Assembly (NCBI RefSeq): GCF_900141815.1
Contig: NZ_FQYR01000005.1
Location: 248,001 to 312,000 of the forward strand
Reading direction: 5' to 3'
DNA length: 64,000 nucleotides
From: Rubritalea squalenifaciens DSM 18772
Lineage (GTDB): Bacteria; Verrucomicrobiota; Verrucomicrobiia; Verrucomicrobiales; Akkermansiaceae
The notes beneath the pieces are model-generated. The model was given only the letters and a program-made list of their open reading frames with translations. It made no database searches and was not told the DNA's origin. Of this stretch, positions 34,166 to 43,233 are shown piece by piece. Position numbers and translations under genes: made by a program. The stretch's first letter is position 1, and each line of letters begins with the position of its first letter.

Positions 34166-35770
34166 CTAAATTTCGACAGCAACGGCGGAGATGACGCCTG
34201 GAGCAGCATTGAGAGCCTCGATGAGATCCGCTGCTGGAGTGGAGTCGAGCTCGATGATGCTGAGGGCATTACCTTCGGATTTGTTGCGTGCGAGGGAGAG
34301 GTTGGCGATGTTGAGATCGTTCTCGGCGAGCTTGGTGCCGACGAGGCCAACGATGCCCGGGCGGTCGTCGTTGCGGACGATGAGGAACTTGCCCTGGATG
34401 TTGGTGTCCACGTAGAGGTGGTCGATCTCGACGAGGCGTGGGGACTGGCCGATGATGGTGCCAGCCACGCGGAAGCGCTTCCCGTCCTTCTTGAGCTCGG
34501 CAACGATGAGTTCGGAGAACTCGGTCTGGGCGTTGATGGTGGACTCGATGAGCTCGAGACCCATTTCCTTGGCCACTGCCGGGGCGTTGACGATGTTTAC
34601 CTGGCCGTCTGGGCGGGCTGCCTCGAGGTAGCCGTTAAGGACGGTGCGGGTGATGAGGGCGTAGTCCTTCTCAGCCACTGGGCCGTGGTAGGAGACGCGG
34701 AGTGCGTCCGGGTTGACCGGGCCAAGCTTGGCTAGGAATTTACCGAGGGACTTGCCGAGGCTGAGGTAGCCACCGACTTCTGCCAGAGCGGCTGCGTCGA
34801 GTGATGGCATGTTGATGGCGTTGCGGATCTCACCAGTGGTGAGGAAGTCGCGAAGCTGCTCGGCTACCTGGATACCTACGTTTTCCTGGGCTTCGTTGGT
34901 GGAAGCACCGAGGTGTGGAGTGAAGGCGACGTGTTTCGGTAGGTCGAAAAGAATGTGGTCGGCTGCAGGTGGCTCGTCTTCGTAGACGTCGAGACCGCAA
35001 CCTGCGATGTGACCGGAGTCGATGGCTGCGCGGAGTGCTGGCTCATCGATGAGGCCACCACGGGCACAGTTGACGACGATGGCACCCTGGTTCATGAGGG
35101 CCAGGCGCTCAGCGTTGATGATGTGCTTGGTGTCGTCTGTGAGTGGTACGTGGAGAGTGACGAAGTCTGCGCCAGTGAGAGCCTCGTCCGGAGTGGCGGC
35201 GAGCTTGACCTTGAGCTGGTCAGCGCGGGCCTGGGTGAGGAATGGATCGTAAGCGACGACGTTCATGCCGAAGGCTTGAGCGCGCTTGGCGAACTCGGAA
35301 CCGATGCGGCCCATGCCGAGAACGGCGAGGGTCTTCTCATTGATTTCGATACCTTTGAAGGCTTTACGGGCAGCCGGGAAGTCGCCGGAAAGAACTCCCT
35401 GGTGAGCCGGGCCGATGTTACGGGCGGCAGAGAGCATGAGGGTGAAGGCGAGCTCCGCAGTGGAAATGGTGTTTCCTGTAGGGGTGTTCATGACAATCAC
35501 GCCGTGGTCGGTAGCGGCTTCGCGGTCTACGTTGTCCACACCGACGCCGGCGCGGCCAATAACCTTGAGGTTGGTAGCTGCTTCCAATACCTCGCGAGTG
35601 ACCTTGGTTTGGGAGCGGATGACGAGGCCGTCGTAATCTCCGATGATGGAGATGAGTTCCTCTGGGGAGAGGCCAGTGTTTACGTCGACTTGAAGGTCAG
35701 GGTTAGAAGCCATGGCTTCTACGCCTTTTTCAGAGATGGGGTCGGAGACGAGGATACGTTTTGTTGCCAT
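34166..35770 (-). CDS. serA: D-3-phosphoglycerate dehydrogenase
   Basis: 534 residues, the long form. The NAD-binding domain has '[11 protein letters not shown]', '[19 protein letters not shown]' (GxGxxG), catalytic Arg in '[14 protein letters not shown]' and His in 'FTPHLGAST'. It is followed by an allosteric substrate-binding (ASB) domain and a C-terminal ACT domain ('[22 protein letters not shown]') that usually binds L-serine for feedback control. First step of serine synthesis. Monocistronic, next to tRNA-Val on the same strand. Confidence 0.96.
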   Translation of the reverse strand: MATKRILVSDPISEKGVEAMASNPDLQVDVNTGLSPEELISIIGDYDGLVIRSQTKVTREVLEAATNLKVIGRAGVGVDNVDREAATDHGVIVMNTPTGNTISTAELAFTLMLSAARNIGPAHQGVLSGDFPAARKAFKGIEINEKTLAVLGMGRIGSEFAKRAQAFGMNVVAYDPFLTQARADQLKVKLAATPDEALTGADFVTLHVPLTDDTKHIINAERLALMNQGAIVVNCARGGLIDEPALRAAIDSGHIAGCGLDVYEDEPPAADHILFDLPKHVAFTPHLGASTNEAQENVGIQVAEQLRDFLTTGEIRNAINMPSLDAAALAEVGGYLSLGKSLGKFLAKLGPVNPDALRVSYHGPVAEKDYALITRTVLNGYLEAARPDGQVNIVNAPAVAKEMGLELIESTINAQTEFSELIVAELKKDGKRFRVAGTIIGQSPRLVEIDHLYVDTNIQGKFLIVRNDDRPGIVGLVGTKLAENDLNIANLSLARNKSEGNALSIIELDSTPAADLIEALNAAPGVISAVAVEI

Positions 35771-35992
35771 AATATTGTGAACGTGAAGAGAGTTGGGAGT
35801 GTGCGTGGAAACTAGGGAGAGCTATCGGATCTGTCAAAGGTGGGTCGTGTATTATGCCGCTTTTTTCAGAAAATATGACACTACTGTGGGCAAATAAACC
35901 TAAATGACAGGTGAAAGAGCTACTGGAACAAATGCGTAACTGAATTTATGGTGTAGGAGCAGACTTGTGACCCTACGCTGACCCTCCAAGTC

Positions 35993-36730
35993 ATGACTCT
36001 GGCACTCCATAGCCGGGACTTCGAGCCATTCGGCTTGTCCCACCTGGTCGCCTTGGCCGTCACCATCCTGATTGGTTACGGTTTATGTAGGCTGATGCGC
36101 TCTGATGTGGCGGAGAAATGGAAGGACCGCTCACGCTTGATTCTTGCGATTGTCCTGTTCGGTAGTGTGTTGGCGGATCCACTGCTGGCGTGGTGGCGCT
36201 ATGCGTACGATCCAGAGATGGCCCTGAAATTCATTGTCGGTTACTCCCTGCCTTTCTACTTGTGTGATGTGGTGGCTGTTATCCTCGGGGTGGCTCTCTT
36301 GCAAAAGAATCAACGGCTGGCCGAAATAGGCTACCTGTGGGGGATCGCCGGCACCTTGCAGGGACTGATCACGCCTACGCTCTACTTTGACTGGACCACG
36401 CCTGAGTACTACGCCTTTTTTGCCCAGCACGGCGGGGTGCCAGTTGCTGCCATGGTCCTGGTGATCGGCATGGGGCTGAAGCCTGAACCGGGGGTCTTCA
36501 AGCGGGCGCTATTCTCCAGCTGGGCCTACATGGCTATCATCTACGCGCTGAATGGAATGCTGCAGACGAATTATGGTTTCCTGAATGCCAAGCCCTCGGT
36601 CTCGACCTTGTTTGATTATATGGGGCCATGGCCTTACTACTTGATCACGTTGCAGGTGATCGCCTTCGGACTGTATGCGCTCTTGTTACTGCCTTTCCGG
36701 GGTGGGGATACCCGCCAGATCTCTGAATAA
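35993..36730 (+). CDS. YwaF/TIGR02206-family integral membrane protein
   Basis: 245 residues with about seven membrane segments. Family hallmarks: 'FEPFGLSHLVALAVT' at the N-terminus (conserved His in the first helix), 'YSLPFYLCDVVAVI' (LP...LC), 'WGIAGTLQGLITP' and 'NYGFLNAKP' near the sixth helix. Function of the family is not firmly known. It lies 106 bp before ilvD. Confidence 0.8.
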   Translation: MTLALHSRDFEPFGLSHLVALAVTILIGYGLCRLMRSDVAEKWKDRSRLILAIVLFGSVLADPLLAWWRYAYDPEMALKFIVGYSLPFYLCDVVAVILGVALLQKNQRLAEIGYLWGIAGTLQGLITPTLYFDWTTPEYYAFFAQHGGVPVAAMVLVIGMGLKPEPGVFKRALFSSWAYMAIIYALNGMLQTNYGFLNAKPSVSTLFDYMGPWPYYLITLQVIAFGLYALLLLPFRGGDTRQISE

Positions 36731-36836
36731 GGGGTGATGACGTAAAATACCCCGAAATTGACGAATGCTGTGACTTCCACAGGCTTGACGCGTGGGATGG
36801 TTGTGAAACACTGCCTAACACTAAGTTTTTAAAGGT

Positions 36837-38546
36837 ATGAACGAGTACGAAAACAACAAGCGCCCCTATTCCTCCAAGGTAGTAGACGGCGATGACCGCG
36901 CTCCAAGCCGCGCGATGCTCTATGCAGTAGGCTTTGAAAAAGAAGATTTTGAAAAACCACAGGTCGCGATTGCGTCTCTCTGGAGTGAAGTGACTCCGTG
37001 TAACATCCACCTCGATAAGCTCGCCACTGAGGCTGCCAAGGGTGCGGATGCTGCCGGTGGTAAGTCCCTGACCTTCGGTGCTCCTACCGTTTCCGACGGT
37101 ATCTCCATGGGTACCGAGGGGATGAAGTACTCTCTGGTCAGCCGCGAGGTGATCGCAGATTCCATCGAAACCGTAGTCGGTGCCGAGGGAATGGATGGTC
37201 TGGTCGCCATTGGTGGTTGTGACAAGAACATGCCTGGCTGCATGATCGCGATTGCTCGCCTTAACCGTCCGGCTGTCTTCATATACGGTGGTACAATTCT
37301 GCCAGGCTGCGCCATGGTGAAGGGTGAGAAGAAGGATCTGGATGTGGTTTCTGTTTTCGAGGCAGTTGGTAAGCACGCTGGCGGTGAGTTCAATGACTCC
37401 GAGCTTCATACGGTGGAGAGCTGCGCGATCCCAGGTGCAGGTTCCTGTGGTGGTATGTATACTGCGAACACGATGGCCAGTGCCATCGAAGCTCTCGGTA
37501 TGTCCCTGCCAAACAGCTCCGCTCAGGCGGCTGTGGGTGACGATAAGCTGATGGACTGTTTTGACGCTGGTGCTGCGGTGATGAACATGATCGAGAAGGG
37601 CATCCGCCCAAGCGACATCCTCACGCGCAAAGCTTTCGAGAACGCGATTACCGTGGTGATTGCCCTTGGTGGTTCCACCAATGCAGTGCTTCACCTTCTG
37701 GCCATGGCACATGCTGCCAACGTAGAGCTGAGCATCGACGACTTCACAGAAATCGGTAAGCGCGTTCCTGTGGTTGCCGACCTCAAGCCTAGTGGTAAGT
37801 ACGTGATGGCTGACCTCGTAAGAATCGGCGGTACCATCCCGCTGATGCGCATGCTTCTCGAGGCAGGTCTCCTGCACGGTGACTGCATGACTGTGACTGG
37901 CAAGACCATGGCTGAGAACCTGGCGAATTCCCCGCTTTACTACCCGGAGGACCAGAAAGTCATTCTCCCACTCGACAAGCCGAAGAAGAAGGACAGCCAC
38001 CTGCGCATCCTGTACGGTAACCTCGCCTCTGAAGGTTCCGTGGCCAAGATTTCCGGCAATGAAGGTCTCAGCTTTACGGGTAGAGCCCGCTGCTTTGACA
38101 GTGAGGAAGAGTCCATGAAGGCGATTCTTGATGGTCAGATCGAAGCTGGCGACGTGATCGTTGTCCGCATGGAAGGGCCAAAAGGCGGCCCTGGTATGCG
38201 CGAGATGCTTGGCCCAACTGCTGCCGTCATGGGCCGCGGACTTGGCGATAAGGTTGCTCTTATCACGGACGGGCGTTTCTCCGGTGGCAGCCACGGCTTC
38301 GTGGTAGGCCACATTACTCCAGAGGCATTCGTCGGTGGTACCATCGGTCTGCTGAAGGATGGTGATACGATCACCATCGATGCCGAGAACAACGAGATCA
38401 ACGTGGACCTAAGTGAGGAAGAGTTGGCCGAGCGCCGTGCTGCCTGGACTCAGCCTGAGCCACGCTACCGCCGCGGTGTGCTGGCTAAGTACGCCAAGCT
38501 TTGTGAATCCGCCTCCAAGGGCGCAGTGAGCGACGCTGGTCTCTAA
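36837..38546 (+). CDS. ilvD: Dihydroxy-acid dehydratase
   Basis: 569 residues. Fe-S cluster and metal-site motifs: 'CNIHLDKLA' region, '[20 protein letters not shown]' and '[21 protein letters not shown]', plus '[12 protein letters not shown]' and '[19 protein letters not shown]'. It converts dihydroxy-isovalerate/methylvalerate to 2-oxo acids in valine/isoleucine synthesis. The long open frame on the opposite strand (36645-38312) is a by-product of its codon bias. Confidence 0.96.
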   Translation: MNEYENNKRPYSSKVVDGDDRAPSRAMLYAVGFEKEDFEKPQVAIASLWSEVTPCNIHLDKLATEAAKGADAAGGKSLTFGAPTVSDGISMGTEGMKYSLVSREVIADSIETVVGAEGMDGLVAIGGCDKNMPGCMIAIARLNRPAVFIYGGTILPGCAMVKGEKKDLDVVSVFEAVGKHAGGEFNDSELHTVESCAIPGAGSCGGMYTANTMASAIEALGMSLPNSSAQAAVGDDKLMDCFDAGAAVMNMIEKGIRPSDILTRKAFENAITVVIALGGSTNAVLHLLAMAHAANVELSIDDFTEIGKRVPVVADLKPSGKYVMADLVRIGGTIPLMRMLLEAGLLHGDCMTVTGKTMAENLANSPLYYPEDQKVILPLDKPKKKDSHLRILYGNLASEGSVAKISGNEGLSFTGRARCFDSEEESMKAILDGQIEAGDVIVVRMEGPKGGPGMREMLGPTAAVMGRGLGDKVALITDGRFSGGSHGFVVGHITPEAFVGGTIGLLKDGDTITIDAENNEINVDLSEEELAERRAAWTQPEPRYRRGVLAKYAKLCESASKGAVSDAGL

Positions 38547-38576
38547 TAATCAGGGCACAAAGCCGATTTTTGGATG

Positions 38577-38614
38577 CCGGGAATGATCTTATGTCATTCC
38601 CGGTATTTCTTTTT
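38577..38614 (+). terminator. Intrinsic terminator of ilvD
   Basis: Perfect 10-bp stem CCGGGAATGA (38577-38586) / TCATTCCCGG (38594-38603), 7-nt loop, then TATTTCTTTTT. It separates ilvD from the selenoprotein gene, which must have its own promoter. Confidence 0.87.
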
Positions 38615-38672
38615 GGAATAATTGTGGCATGGTATACGTCTAGTATTAAGGCGTATGACGTTTACCAAAACA

Positions 38673-39260
38673 ATGAAACTGAAATCACTTGTTACCATGT
38701 TGGCAACAGGTGCTGCTCTTAGCGGACTGGCTATTGCCGAGTCCGGTGCGGATGCTCCGGCGTCCAAGACAGAAGCGGCAGCTGTTGAAGGGAACGAGAC
38801 CATCAAGGTCTACGTTGTAAACTCTAGCGGCGGCGGTTGAGGCGCTGCTAACAAGGTCCGTGCGGCCTTGACGAGTCAGGACGGTGTTAAAGCTGTCATG
38901 CTCTCTGGTACCAGAGCGTCTGTCATCATGAATGACGACAAGACCCTGGATGAAGAGAGTGTCAAAAAAGCGATCACAGGCAAAGGCCTCAAGTTCGAAT
39001 CCTTCGAAGCGAAGGAGATGGCTGTGCCTAAAGCTGAGTACGTGCTCGCTGTAACAGGTGCTACCTGAGCCATCACTAATGGTAAGGCCCGTGCGGCCTT
39101 AGAAGAGATGGACGGTGTAGCAGCTGCTTACGTTGACAAACAAATCAAGATTCACCTTGCTGAAGACAAGGCTCTGGATGAGGAGGCTGTGAAGGCCAAA
39201 CTCAAGGAGTTCAAAATCGCAACCAAGGAAATCACCAAGTCTGACAAAGTCCCATTCTAA
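38673..39260 (+). CDS. Predicted periplasmic selenoprotein with two tandem HMA-like domains (two in-frame TGA/Sec codons)
   Basis: 195 residues if the TGA codons at 38838-38840 (residue 56) and 39066-39068 (residue 132) are read as selenocysteine; the frame otherwise runs unbroken from ATG 38673 to TAA 39258. Signal peptide to about Ala22 ('GAALSGLAIAES'). Two beta-alpha-beta-beta-alpha-beta units follow: about 43-115 ('IKVYVVNSSGGG-U-GAANKVRAAL') and about 120-190 ('YVLAVTGAT-U-AITNGKARAAL'). Both fit the heavy-metal-associated fold, where the loop G-M-T-C-x-x-C precedes the first helix. Sec falls on the first Cys; the second Cys is Ala in domain 1 and Thr in domain 2 (U-x-x-T). Own terminator downstream; an upstream ATG (38655) is possible. 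The missing second Cys argues for redox rather than metal binding. Confidence 0.85.
38852..38870 (+). promoter_or_regulatory. Predicted bacterial SECIS hairpin 1
   Basis: CAAGGUC (38852-38858) pairs with GGCCUUG (38864-38870), one U-G wobble, loop CGUGC. The stem starts 12 nt after the first TGA, and the loop lies 19-23 nt after it, inside the usual bacterial SECIS window. The loop contains the G-U pair order seen in SelB-binding loops. Confidence 0.7.
39083..39101 (+). promoter_or_regulatory. Predicted bacterial SECIS hairpin 2
   Basis: UAAGGCC (39083-39089) pairs perfectly with GGCCUUA (39095-39101), loop CGUGC identical to hairpin 1. The stem starts 15 nt after the second TGA. The shift of 3 nt from hairpin 1 corresponds to one extra codon in domain 2. 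Confidence 0.72.
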
Positions 39261-39297
39261 GACTTTTAACTTAAACAGATCATTCGCCTAAATACGA

Positions 39298-39334
39298 TCA
39301 CCCGCTTGGTTCTCAAGCGGGTGATTTCTTTTTC
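39298..39334 (+). terminator. Intrinsic terminator of the selenoprotein gene
   Basis: Perfect 11-bp stem TCACCCGCTTG (39298-39308) / CAAGCGGGTGA (39314-39324), loop GTTCT, then TTTCTTTTTC. Located 38 bp after the TAA at 39260 and far from either TGA, which places the transcript end after the full-length reading. Confidence 0.88.
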
Positions 39335-39354
39335 AGATGATGTAAAGCGAGCTG

Positions 39355-40833
39355 CTAATTGGTGATGTGCTCCTTGAGGGAGTCAAAGCTCCAGAAGTCT
39401 CTCTCATCGTCCTTCTCAGGCTGAATGAGCATGAACTTACGCTCGTTGAGCTTCTTATTGTACTTGTACCAAGTAGGTGCGGAGATCCAGTGAGGGTTAG
39501 ACTCCAGGCTGCCTTCCCAGGTGACCAGCTTTGAGCGCAGCTCTGCTAGTTTGGTAGGATTGGAGGCTGCTAGATTGTTTAGCTCAGATGGGTCGTCCTT
39601 GAGGTTGTAGAGTTGTGGCTCTCCGTGTGCAGGGTCGAGTAGCTTCCAGTCACCGGAGCGCACAGACTTGGCACGCAGTGTCATGCGCCAGAACAGGTTC
39701 TCATGAGGAGGCTCTGTCTTTTCACCTTTGAGATAGGGGAGGAGGTTGACGCCGTCAGTAGCGGTAGCGATTTCTTTGGCTTTTTTGTAGGAGGTTCCCA
39801 GTGGCTGGGCTTCTGGTGCGGGGGCTCCTGCTGCGGCGAGGAAAGTAGGGAGGATATCCAGCGAGATGATAGGTTGGCTATAAGTAGTGCCCTTTGGAAG
39901 GGTGCCTGGCCAGCTGTAGATGGTGGGAATGCGCAGACCTCCCTCGAGGTTGGATCCTTTTCCTCCTCGGCATGGGGCGTTGATGGCATGGGAGACTTCC
40001 ACGGAGCCTCCGTTGTCAGAGAGGAAGACAATGAGGGTATTCTCTAACTGACCTAGTTCTTCAAGCTTGCTGACAATGGTGCCAATGTTGGTATCCATGT
40101 TGTGCTGCATGGCGCAGTAGATACGGCGTGTCTTGTCCTTGATGTGAGAGAACTTGGCGAGATCCTCATCCTTGGCCTGCATTGGTGAATGCGGGGTATT
40201 GTAGGAGAGGTAGAGGAACCATGGCTTCTCAGCCTTGCTGTTTCGCTCAATGAAGTCATTGGCTTCCAGCGTGAACCAGTCGGTGAGGTAAGGGGTGCGA
40301 ACTTCTTTGATTTTCTCACCATTGAGGGTGAGCTTATTTTTCTCTACTGTAGGCCAGTAGCTATGGCCACCGCCAAGCATGCCGAAGAAGTAGTCGAATC
40401 CTCGCTGGTTCGGGTGGAACTCAGGAATGGCTTCTCCTAAGTGCCACTTGCCAATGATGCCTGTGGTGTAACCCGCGTCCTTGAGTTTGTTGGAAATGAG
40501 TGGCTGCTTGAGATCAATGCCTACATGCTCATCCTTCATGTACTTCGGGTGAGAAAGGTTATGCTCGAAACCAAAGCGGTTCTGGTAGCGGCCAGTCAGT
40601 AGCCCTGCTCGGGATGGGGCACAGACGGAGGCGGAGACGTAACCGTCAGTACAGCGTACGCCATTAGCTGCCAGTTTATCCAAGTTGGGGGTAGGGACTT
40701 GCTTGGATCCATAGCAGGACAGGTCTCCATATCCCATGTCATCGGCAAGGATGAGTAGCAGGTTCGGCTTGTCGGCGGCTGTCAGAAATGCCGATAAGCT
40801 CAAGAAGAGCGTCAGGAGTGATCTGAAAAACAT
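39355..40833 (-). CDS. Secreted sulfatase (arylsulfatase type)
   Basis: Start chosen at ATG 40833, which opens a signal peptide ('LLTLFLSLSAFLTAA'); 492 residues. N-terminal metal site 'NLLLILADDMGYGDLSCYGS', then the sulfatase signature C-A-P-S-R-A-G-L-L-T-G-R, whose Cys becomes formylglycine and therefore needs a formylglycine-generating enzyme. Further metal and substrate sites: 'GIIGKWHLGE' and 'FLSDNGGS'. Sulfatases of this kind desulfate polysaccharides, frequent in marine Verrucomicrobiota. The carbohydrate target is unknown. Confidence 0.93.
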   Translation of the reverse strand: MFFRSLLTLFLSLSAFLTAADKPNLLLILADDMGYGDLSCYGSKQVPTPNLDKLAANGVRCTDGYVSASVCAPSRAGLLTGRYQNRFGFEHNLSHPKYMKDEHVGIDLKQPLISNKLKDAGYTTGIIGKWHLGEAIPEFHPNQRGFDYFFGMLGGGHSYWPTVEKNKLTLNGEKIKEVRTPYLTDWFTLEANDFIERNSKAEKPWFLYLSYNTPHSPMQAKDEDLAKFSHIKDKTRRIYCAMQHNMDTNIGTIVSKLEELGQLENTLIVFLSDNGGSVEVSHAINAPCRGGKGSNLEGGLRIPTIYSWPGTLPKGTTYSQPIISLDILPTFLAAAGAPAPEAQPLGTSYKKAKEIATATDGVNLLPYLKGEKTEPPHENLFWRMTLRAKSVRSGDWKLLDPAHGEPQLYNLKDDPSELNNLAASNPTKLAELRSKLVTWEGSLESNPHWISAPTWYKYNKKLNERKFMLIQPEKDDERDFWSFDSLKEHITN

Positions 40834-40997
40834 AATGATTATCTGTAATATAGATTGAGCGAGGTAGGGAGGATTATTTTGGTCATCTTGATGCAGTAAG
40901 CACAAGCTGGCCACAACTTAGTGTCATCAATGACGGTGGATCTTTCGAAAATATATCAAATACCCACAGGTGGACTATGTCTTAAAAGTGCGTAGTC

Positions 40998-41750
40998 CTA
41001 GGAGGCAAAGAAGGGATTATGGGCTAATTCCTGGGTAACCGTTGTCATGGGACCATGACCAGGGCATAAGATGGTATCGCCTGGAAGTCTGAGAATATGG
41101 TTCCGGATATTGGAGAGAGCCGTTGTGTAGGCGCTAGTGGATGGGCAGCCACCAATCGAGCCAGCAAAAATAGCGTCCCCTACAATGCAGACATCTTTCT
41201 CAAGGCCTTTGATGAGATAGGCAAAGGCTGGCGAAGCGTGGCCGGCAACATCGAGAATGTGGATGCTGAGGTCAGCGATACGCATCTGGTCCCCGTGCTG
41301 GAGTTGTGCCGGGCGGTGTATTTCGGCCGTGGTGAATGAATTCAACTCAGCAACATGGTCGGGGTGCTCATGGGTAATAAACACATGCTGGGCATCAGGG
41401 GCCAGAAGTTGGAGGTCTGAAGCATCTGTGCCGGTATCGAAAATAAGATTCAAATCACCCGAGGTGATGACATAGGCATTGACGCCGAGATGGCCAAAGG
41501 GGGAAGTGACCTGGGTCAGACCGGGCACGATAGGCGTGTGAGGCCGGTAGTTCTTGAGGTTGAGAAGACGCTCAGCGCTGAGCTGCAAGTGAGGGGCGAT
41601 GGAGCGGATCGCCGAAGGATTTTCGTTGCCCTGTAAGCAATCGGTGATCGATCGCTCGGGGATGCCAGCTAGCTTGGCCAGGGAGACAATGGGGCAGCCA
41701 TGGCCTCGGATGGCTTTTGAAATACAGTCGTTGAAATCGTCTTCCAGCAT
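40998..41750 (-). CDS. Metallo-beta-lactamase-fold hydrolase with N-terminal helix-turn-helix-like segment
   Basis: 250 residues. MBL motifs: H-x-H-x-D-H in 'FITHEHPDHVAEL', 'ILDVAGHASPAFAY', 'CIVGDAIFAGSIGGC' and 'ILCPGHGPMTTV', placing it near glyoxalase-II-like hydrolases. The first 65 residues ('IVSLAKLAGIPERSITDCLQGNENPSAIRSIAPHLQLSAERLL') are not part of the MBL fold and look like a small lambda-repressor-type helix-turn-helix. Cytoplasmic; substrate unknown. Confidence 0.85.
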   Translation of the reverse strand: MLEDDFNDCISKAIRGHGCPIVSLAKLAGIPERSITDCLQGNENPSAIRSIAPHLQLSAERLLNLKNYRPHTPIVPGLTQVTSPFGHLGVNAYVITSGDLNLIFDTGTDASDLQLLAPDAQHVFITHEHPDHVAELNSFTTAEIHRPAQLQHGDQMRIADLSIHILDVAGHASPAFAYLIKGLEKDVCIVGDAIFAGSIGGCPSTSAYTTALSNIRNHILRLPGDTILCPGHGPMTTVTQELAHNPFFAS

Positions 41751-41865
41751 AGATTAACCTTAGTGAATGAGACTGGTATTATGCACCTATCTAGTGTGAA
41801 TGATCAAGTAAGTAGCGATCAAGATCATCCCTTGACCGATGCTAGCCATGCCTAAATAGTAAGGT

Positions 41866-42336
41866 ATGGTTAATAAAATCAATCGAAGGGAATTGTTAAA
41901 GAAAGCAGCCTTTGCTGTACCGGGCGTATTCGCACTCAACTCATGCGGTACGCTGCTCTATCCTGAACGTAAGGGCAGAAGGGGCGGGCGTGTAGATCCA
42001 GCAGTGATCGTGATGGACGGTCTACTTTGCCTTGTTTTCCTACTGCCAGGTGTCGTGGCCTTTGCTGTCGATTTCTCGACTGGAGCTATCTACACAGGCG
42101 GACATGCCAGCTTGCAGAAGCACGATGTCCAGGGAACCAGTGAGGATGACTACAATGCGGTTCTCGCCAAGGCGACAGGCAGAGACATCAAACTTAGCGA
42201 CTCAACGCTTCGTGTCTCCCAAAAAGAAGGTGTGCTCACAGCAAGTGATCTTCATGTGGCCAAGAATGGGGTAGGGAAGATCCCACGACTCGTCAAAGAT
42301 AGCGACGGTCACATCATTCGCTGCGAAGCAGTCTAA
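41866..42336 (+). CDS. Small conserved lipoprotein
   Basis: 156 residues. An N-terminal 'RRELLKKAAFAVPGVFALNSC' region gives a lipobox LNSC with twin-Arg-like residues in front. The core 'GTLLYPERKG...GRVDPAVIVMDGLLCLVFLLPGVVAFAVDFSTGAIYTGG', broken here for length, resembles a widespread small-lipoprotein family with one hydrophobic hairpin. The second half is polar. Function unknown. Confidence 0.75.
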   Translation: MVNKINRRELLKKAAFAVPGVFALNSCGTLLYPERKGRRGGRVDPAVIVMDGLLCLVFLLPGVVAFAVDFSTGAIYTGGHASLQKHDVQGTSEDDYNAVLAKATGRDIKLSDSTLRVSQKEGVLTASDLHVAKNGVGKIPRLVKDSDGHIIRCEAV

Positions 42337-42369
42337 GTAAGCCAAGATTCCCTCAAATGATTCTCAATG

Positions 42370-42397
42370 AAAAGAGCCGCATTCGTGCGGCTCTTTT
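42370..42397. terminator. Bidirectional intrinsic terminator
   Basis: Perfect 12-bp stem AAAAGAGCCGCA (42370-42381) / TGCGGCTCTTTT (42386-42397) with loop TTCG. T-runs exist on both strands. It serves the lipoprotein gene (+) and the PEP-CTERM gene (-). Confidence 0.87.
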
Positions 42398-42429
42398 CAA
42401 TTTTTAAAGTAAATCGTTATAAGCGTCGC

Positions 42430-43131
42430 TTATCGGCGCCTGCGGATGATGAAGCCGAGGCCAGCCAAGCCGAGTAAGGCTGTGCTGGATGGTTCAGGTA
42501 CTGACTCGATGATAAGACCGCTGATCGCGGAGCGACCACCACTTCCTGTAGCGCCGCCGACAATCGTGAGATCATCCAGGGTCAGGTTATCGAACACGAC
42601 ATAGTCCTCGCCTTCGACAAAGGTCCCTGTGAAGGAGCCACTGTCGGTGATCAGCTTAGTGACACTGTCGATCGTGTAGTTCATGAAGCGCTCATTACCA
42701 GGCTCACCGGAATTCGAATCACCATAAATCGTGACTCTGTAGGCACCAGTGAAAGCGCTGCTTAGGTTATTGATGGTGAGTGATTCGGAGGCATTGAACC
42801 CGTACCATCCATCCATCATGACATAGTCATCGTTCGTGCTGCCTCCATTGAAATAGGAGTAGCCTGAATTGACGTCGAGGGTGACACCGGTGACTGTGGA
42901 GCCGTCTGCGTAGTTTAGGGCTTTACCTGTGAAGCTAAGCCCGTCGCCGCCGTTGTTTTGTACGTGGTTCCAGGTGTCGCTGCCATTAGTGCCAGCGGAA
43001 ATGACTGTTCCATCTGGAGAGGAATTCAGGTTGGAGACCGTAACGCCTCCATTGTGGAACATGATGTTTATGGACGCCGCATAGCTGGGGACAGCTAGGG
43101 CTAGGCTGGTTGCTAGAGTTAGGAGTTTCAT
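42430..43131 (-). CDS. PEP-CTERM sorted secreted protein
   Basis: 233 residues. Signal peptide ('LLTLATSLALAVPSYAA'), a beta-rich body with Asn/Gly/Ser repeats, and a classical C-terminal sorting tail: V-P-E-P-S ('SVPEPSSTALLGLAGLG') then a hydrophobic helix and 'RRRR'. Such tails are processed by exosortase (EpsH/XrtA-type) in exopolysaccharide-producing Gram-negatives. The body lacks a recognised catalytic domain. Confidence 0.9.
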   Translation of the reverse strand: MKLLTLATSLALAVPSYAASINIMFHNGGVTVSNLNSSPDGTVISAGTNGSDTWNHVQNNGGDGLSFTGKALNYADGSTVTGVTLDVNSGYSYFNGGSTNDDYVMMDGWYGFNASESLTINNLSSAFTGAYRVTIYGDSNSGEPGNERFMNYTIDSVTKLITDSGSFTGTFVEGEDYVVFDNLTLDDLTIVGGATGSGGRSAISGLIIESVPEPSSTALLGLAGLGFIIRRRR

Positions 43132-43233
43132 ATGTGTGATGTGTTACAAGTGCATGATAAAGTTCATGCCACCACACAGGAATCTTGCCCGGGATTGAAA
43201 CGTTAACTAAAAAAAGATATTTTTTGTGGAGAG

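Noticed and set aside
34955-35815. Open frame of 286 codons antisense to serA
   Set aside because: Translation is Val/Asp/Glu/Gly-rich and unlike any protein; serA on the other strand is certain.
36645-38312. Open frame of 555 codons on the minus strand
   Set aside because: It lies almost wholly antisense to ilvD, has low-complexity His/Thr-rich translation and no domain; a shadow of the ilvD codon bias.
38622-39068. Two separate small genes (38622-38840 and 38868-39068) in place of one
   Set aside because: They are in the same frame, 27 nt apart, and each alone would be a broken half-domain; the combined frame gives two full HMA-like units.
38673-39260. Reassignment of TGA to Trp as the explanation for the two in-frame TGAs
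   Set aside because: TGA ends many sure genes here (for example pdxA at 9347 and the retropepsin gene at 17628), Trp is encoded by TGG throughout, and the TGAs sit at Cys, not Trp, positions.
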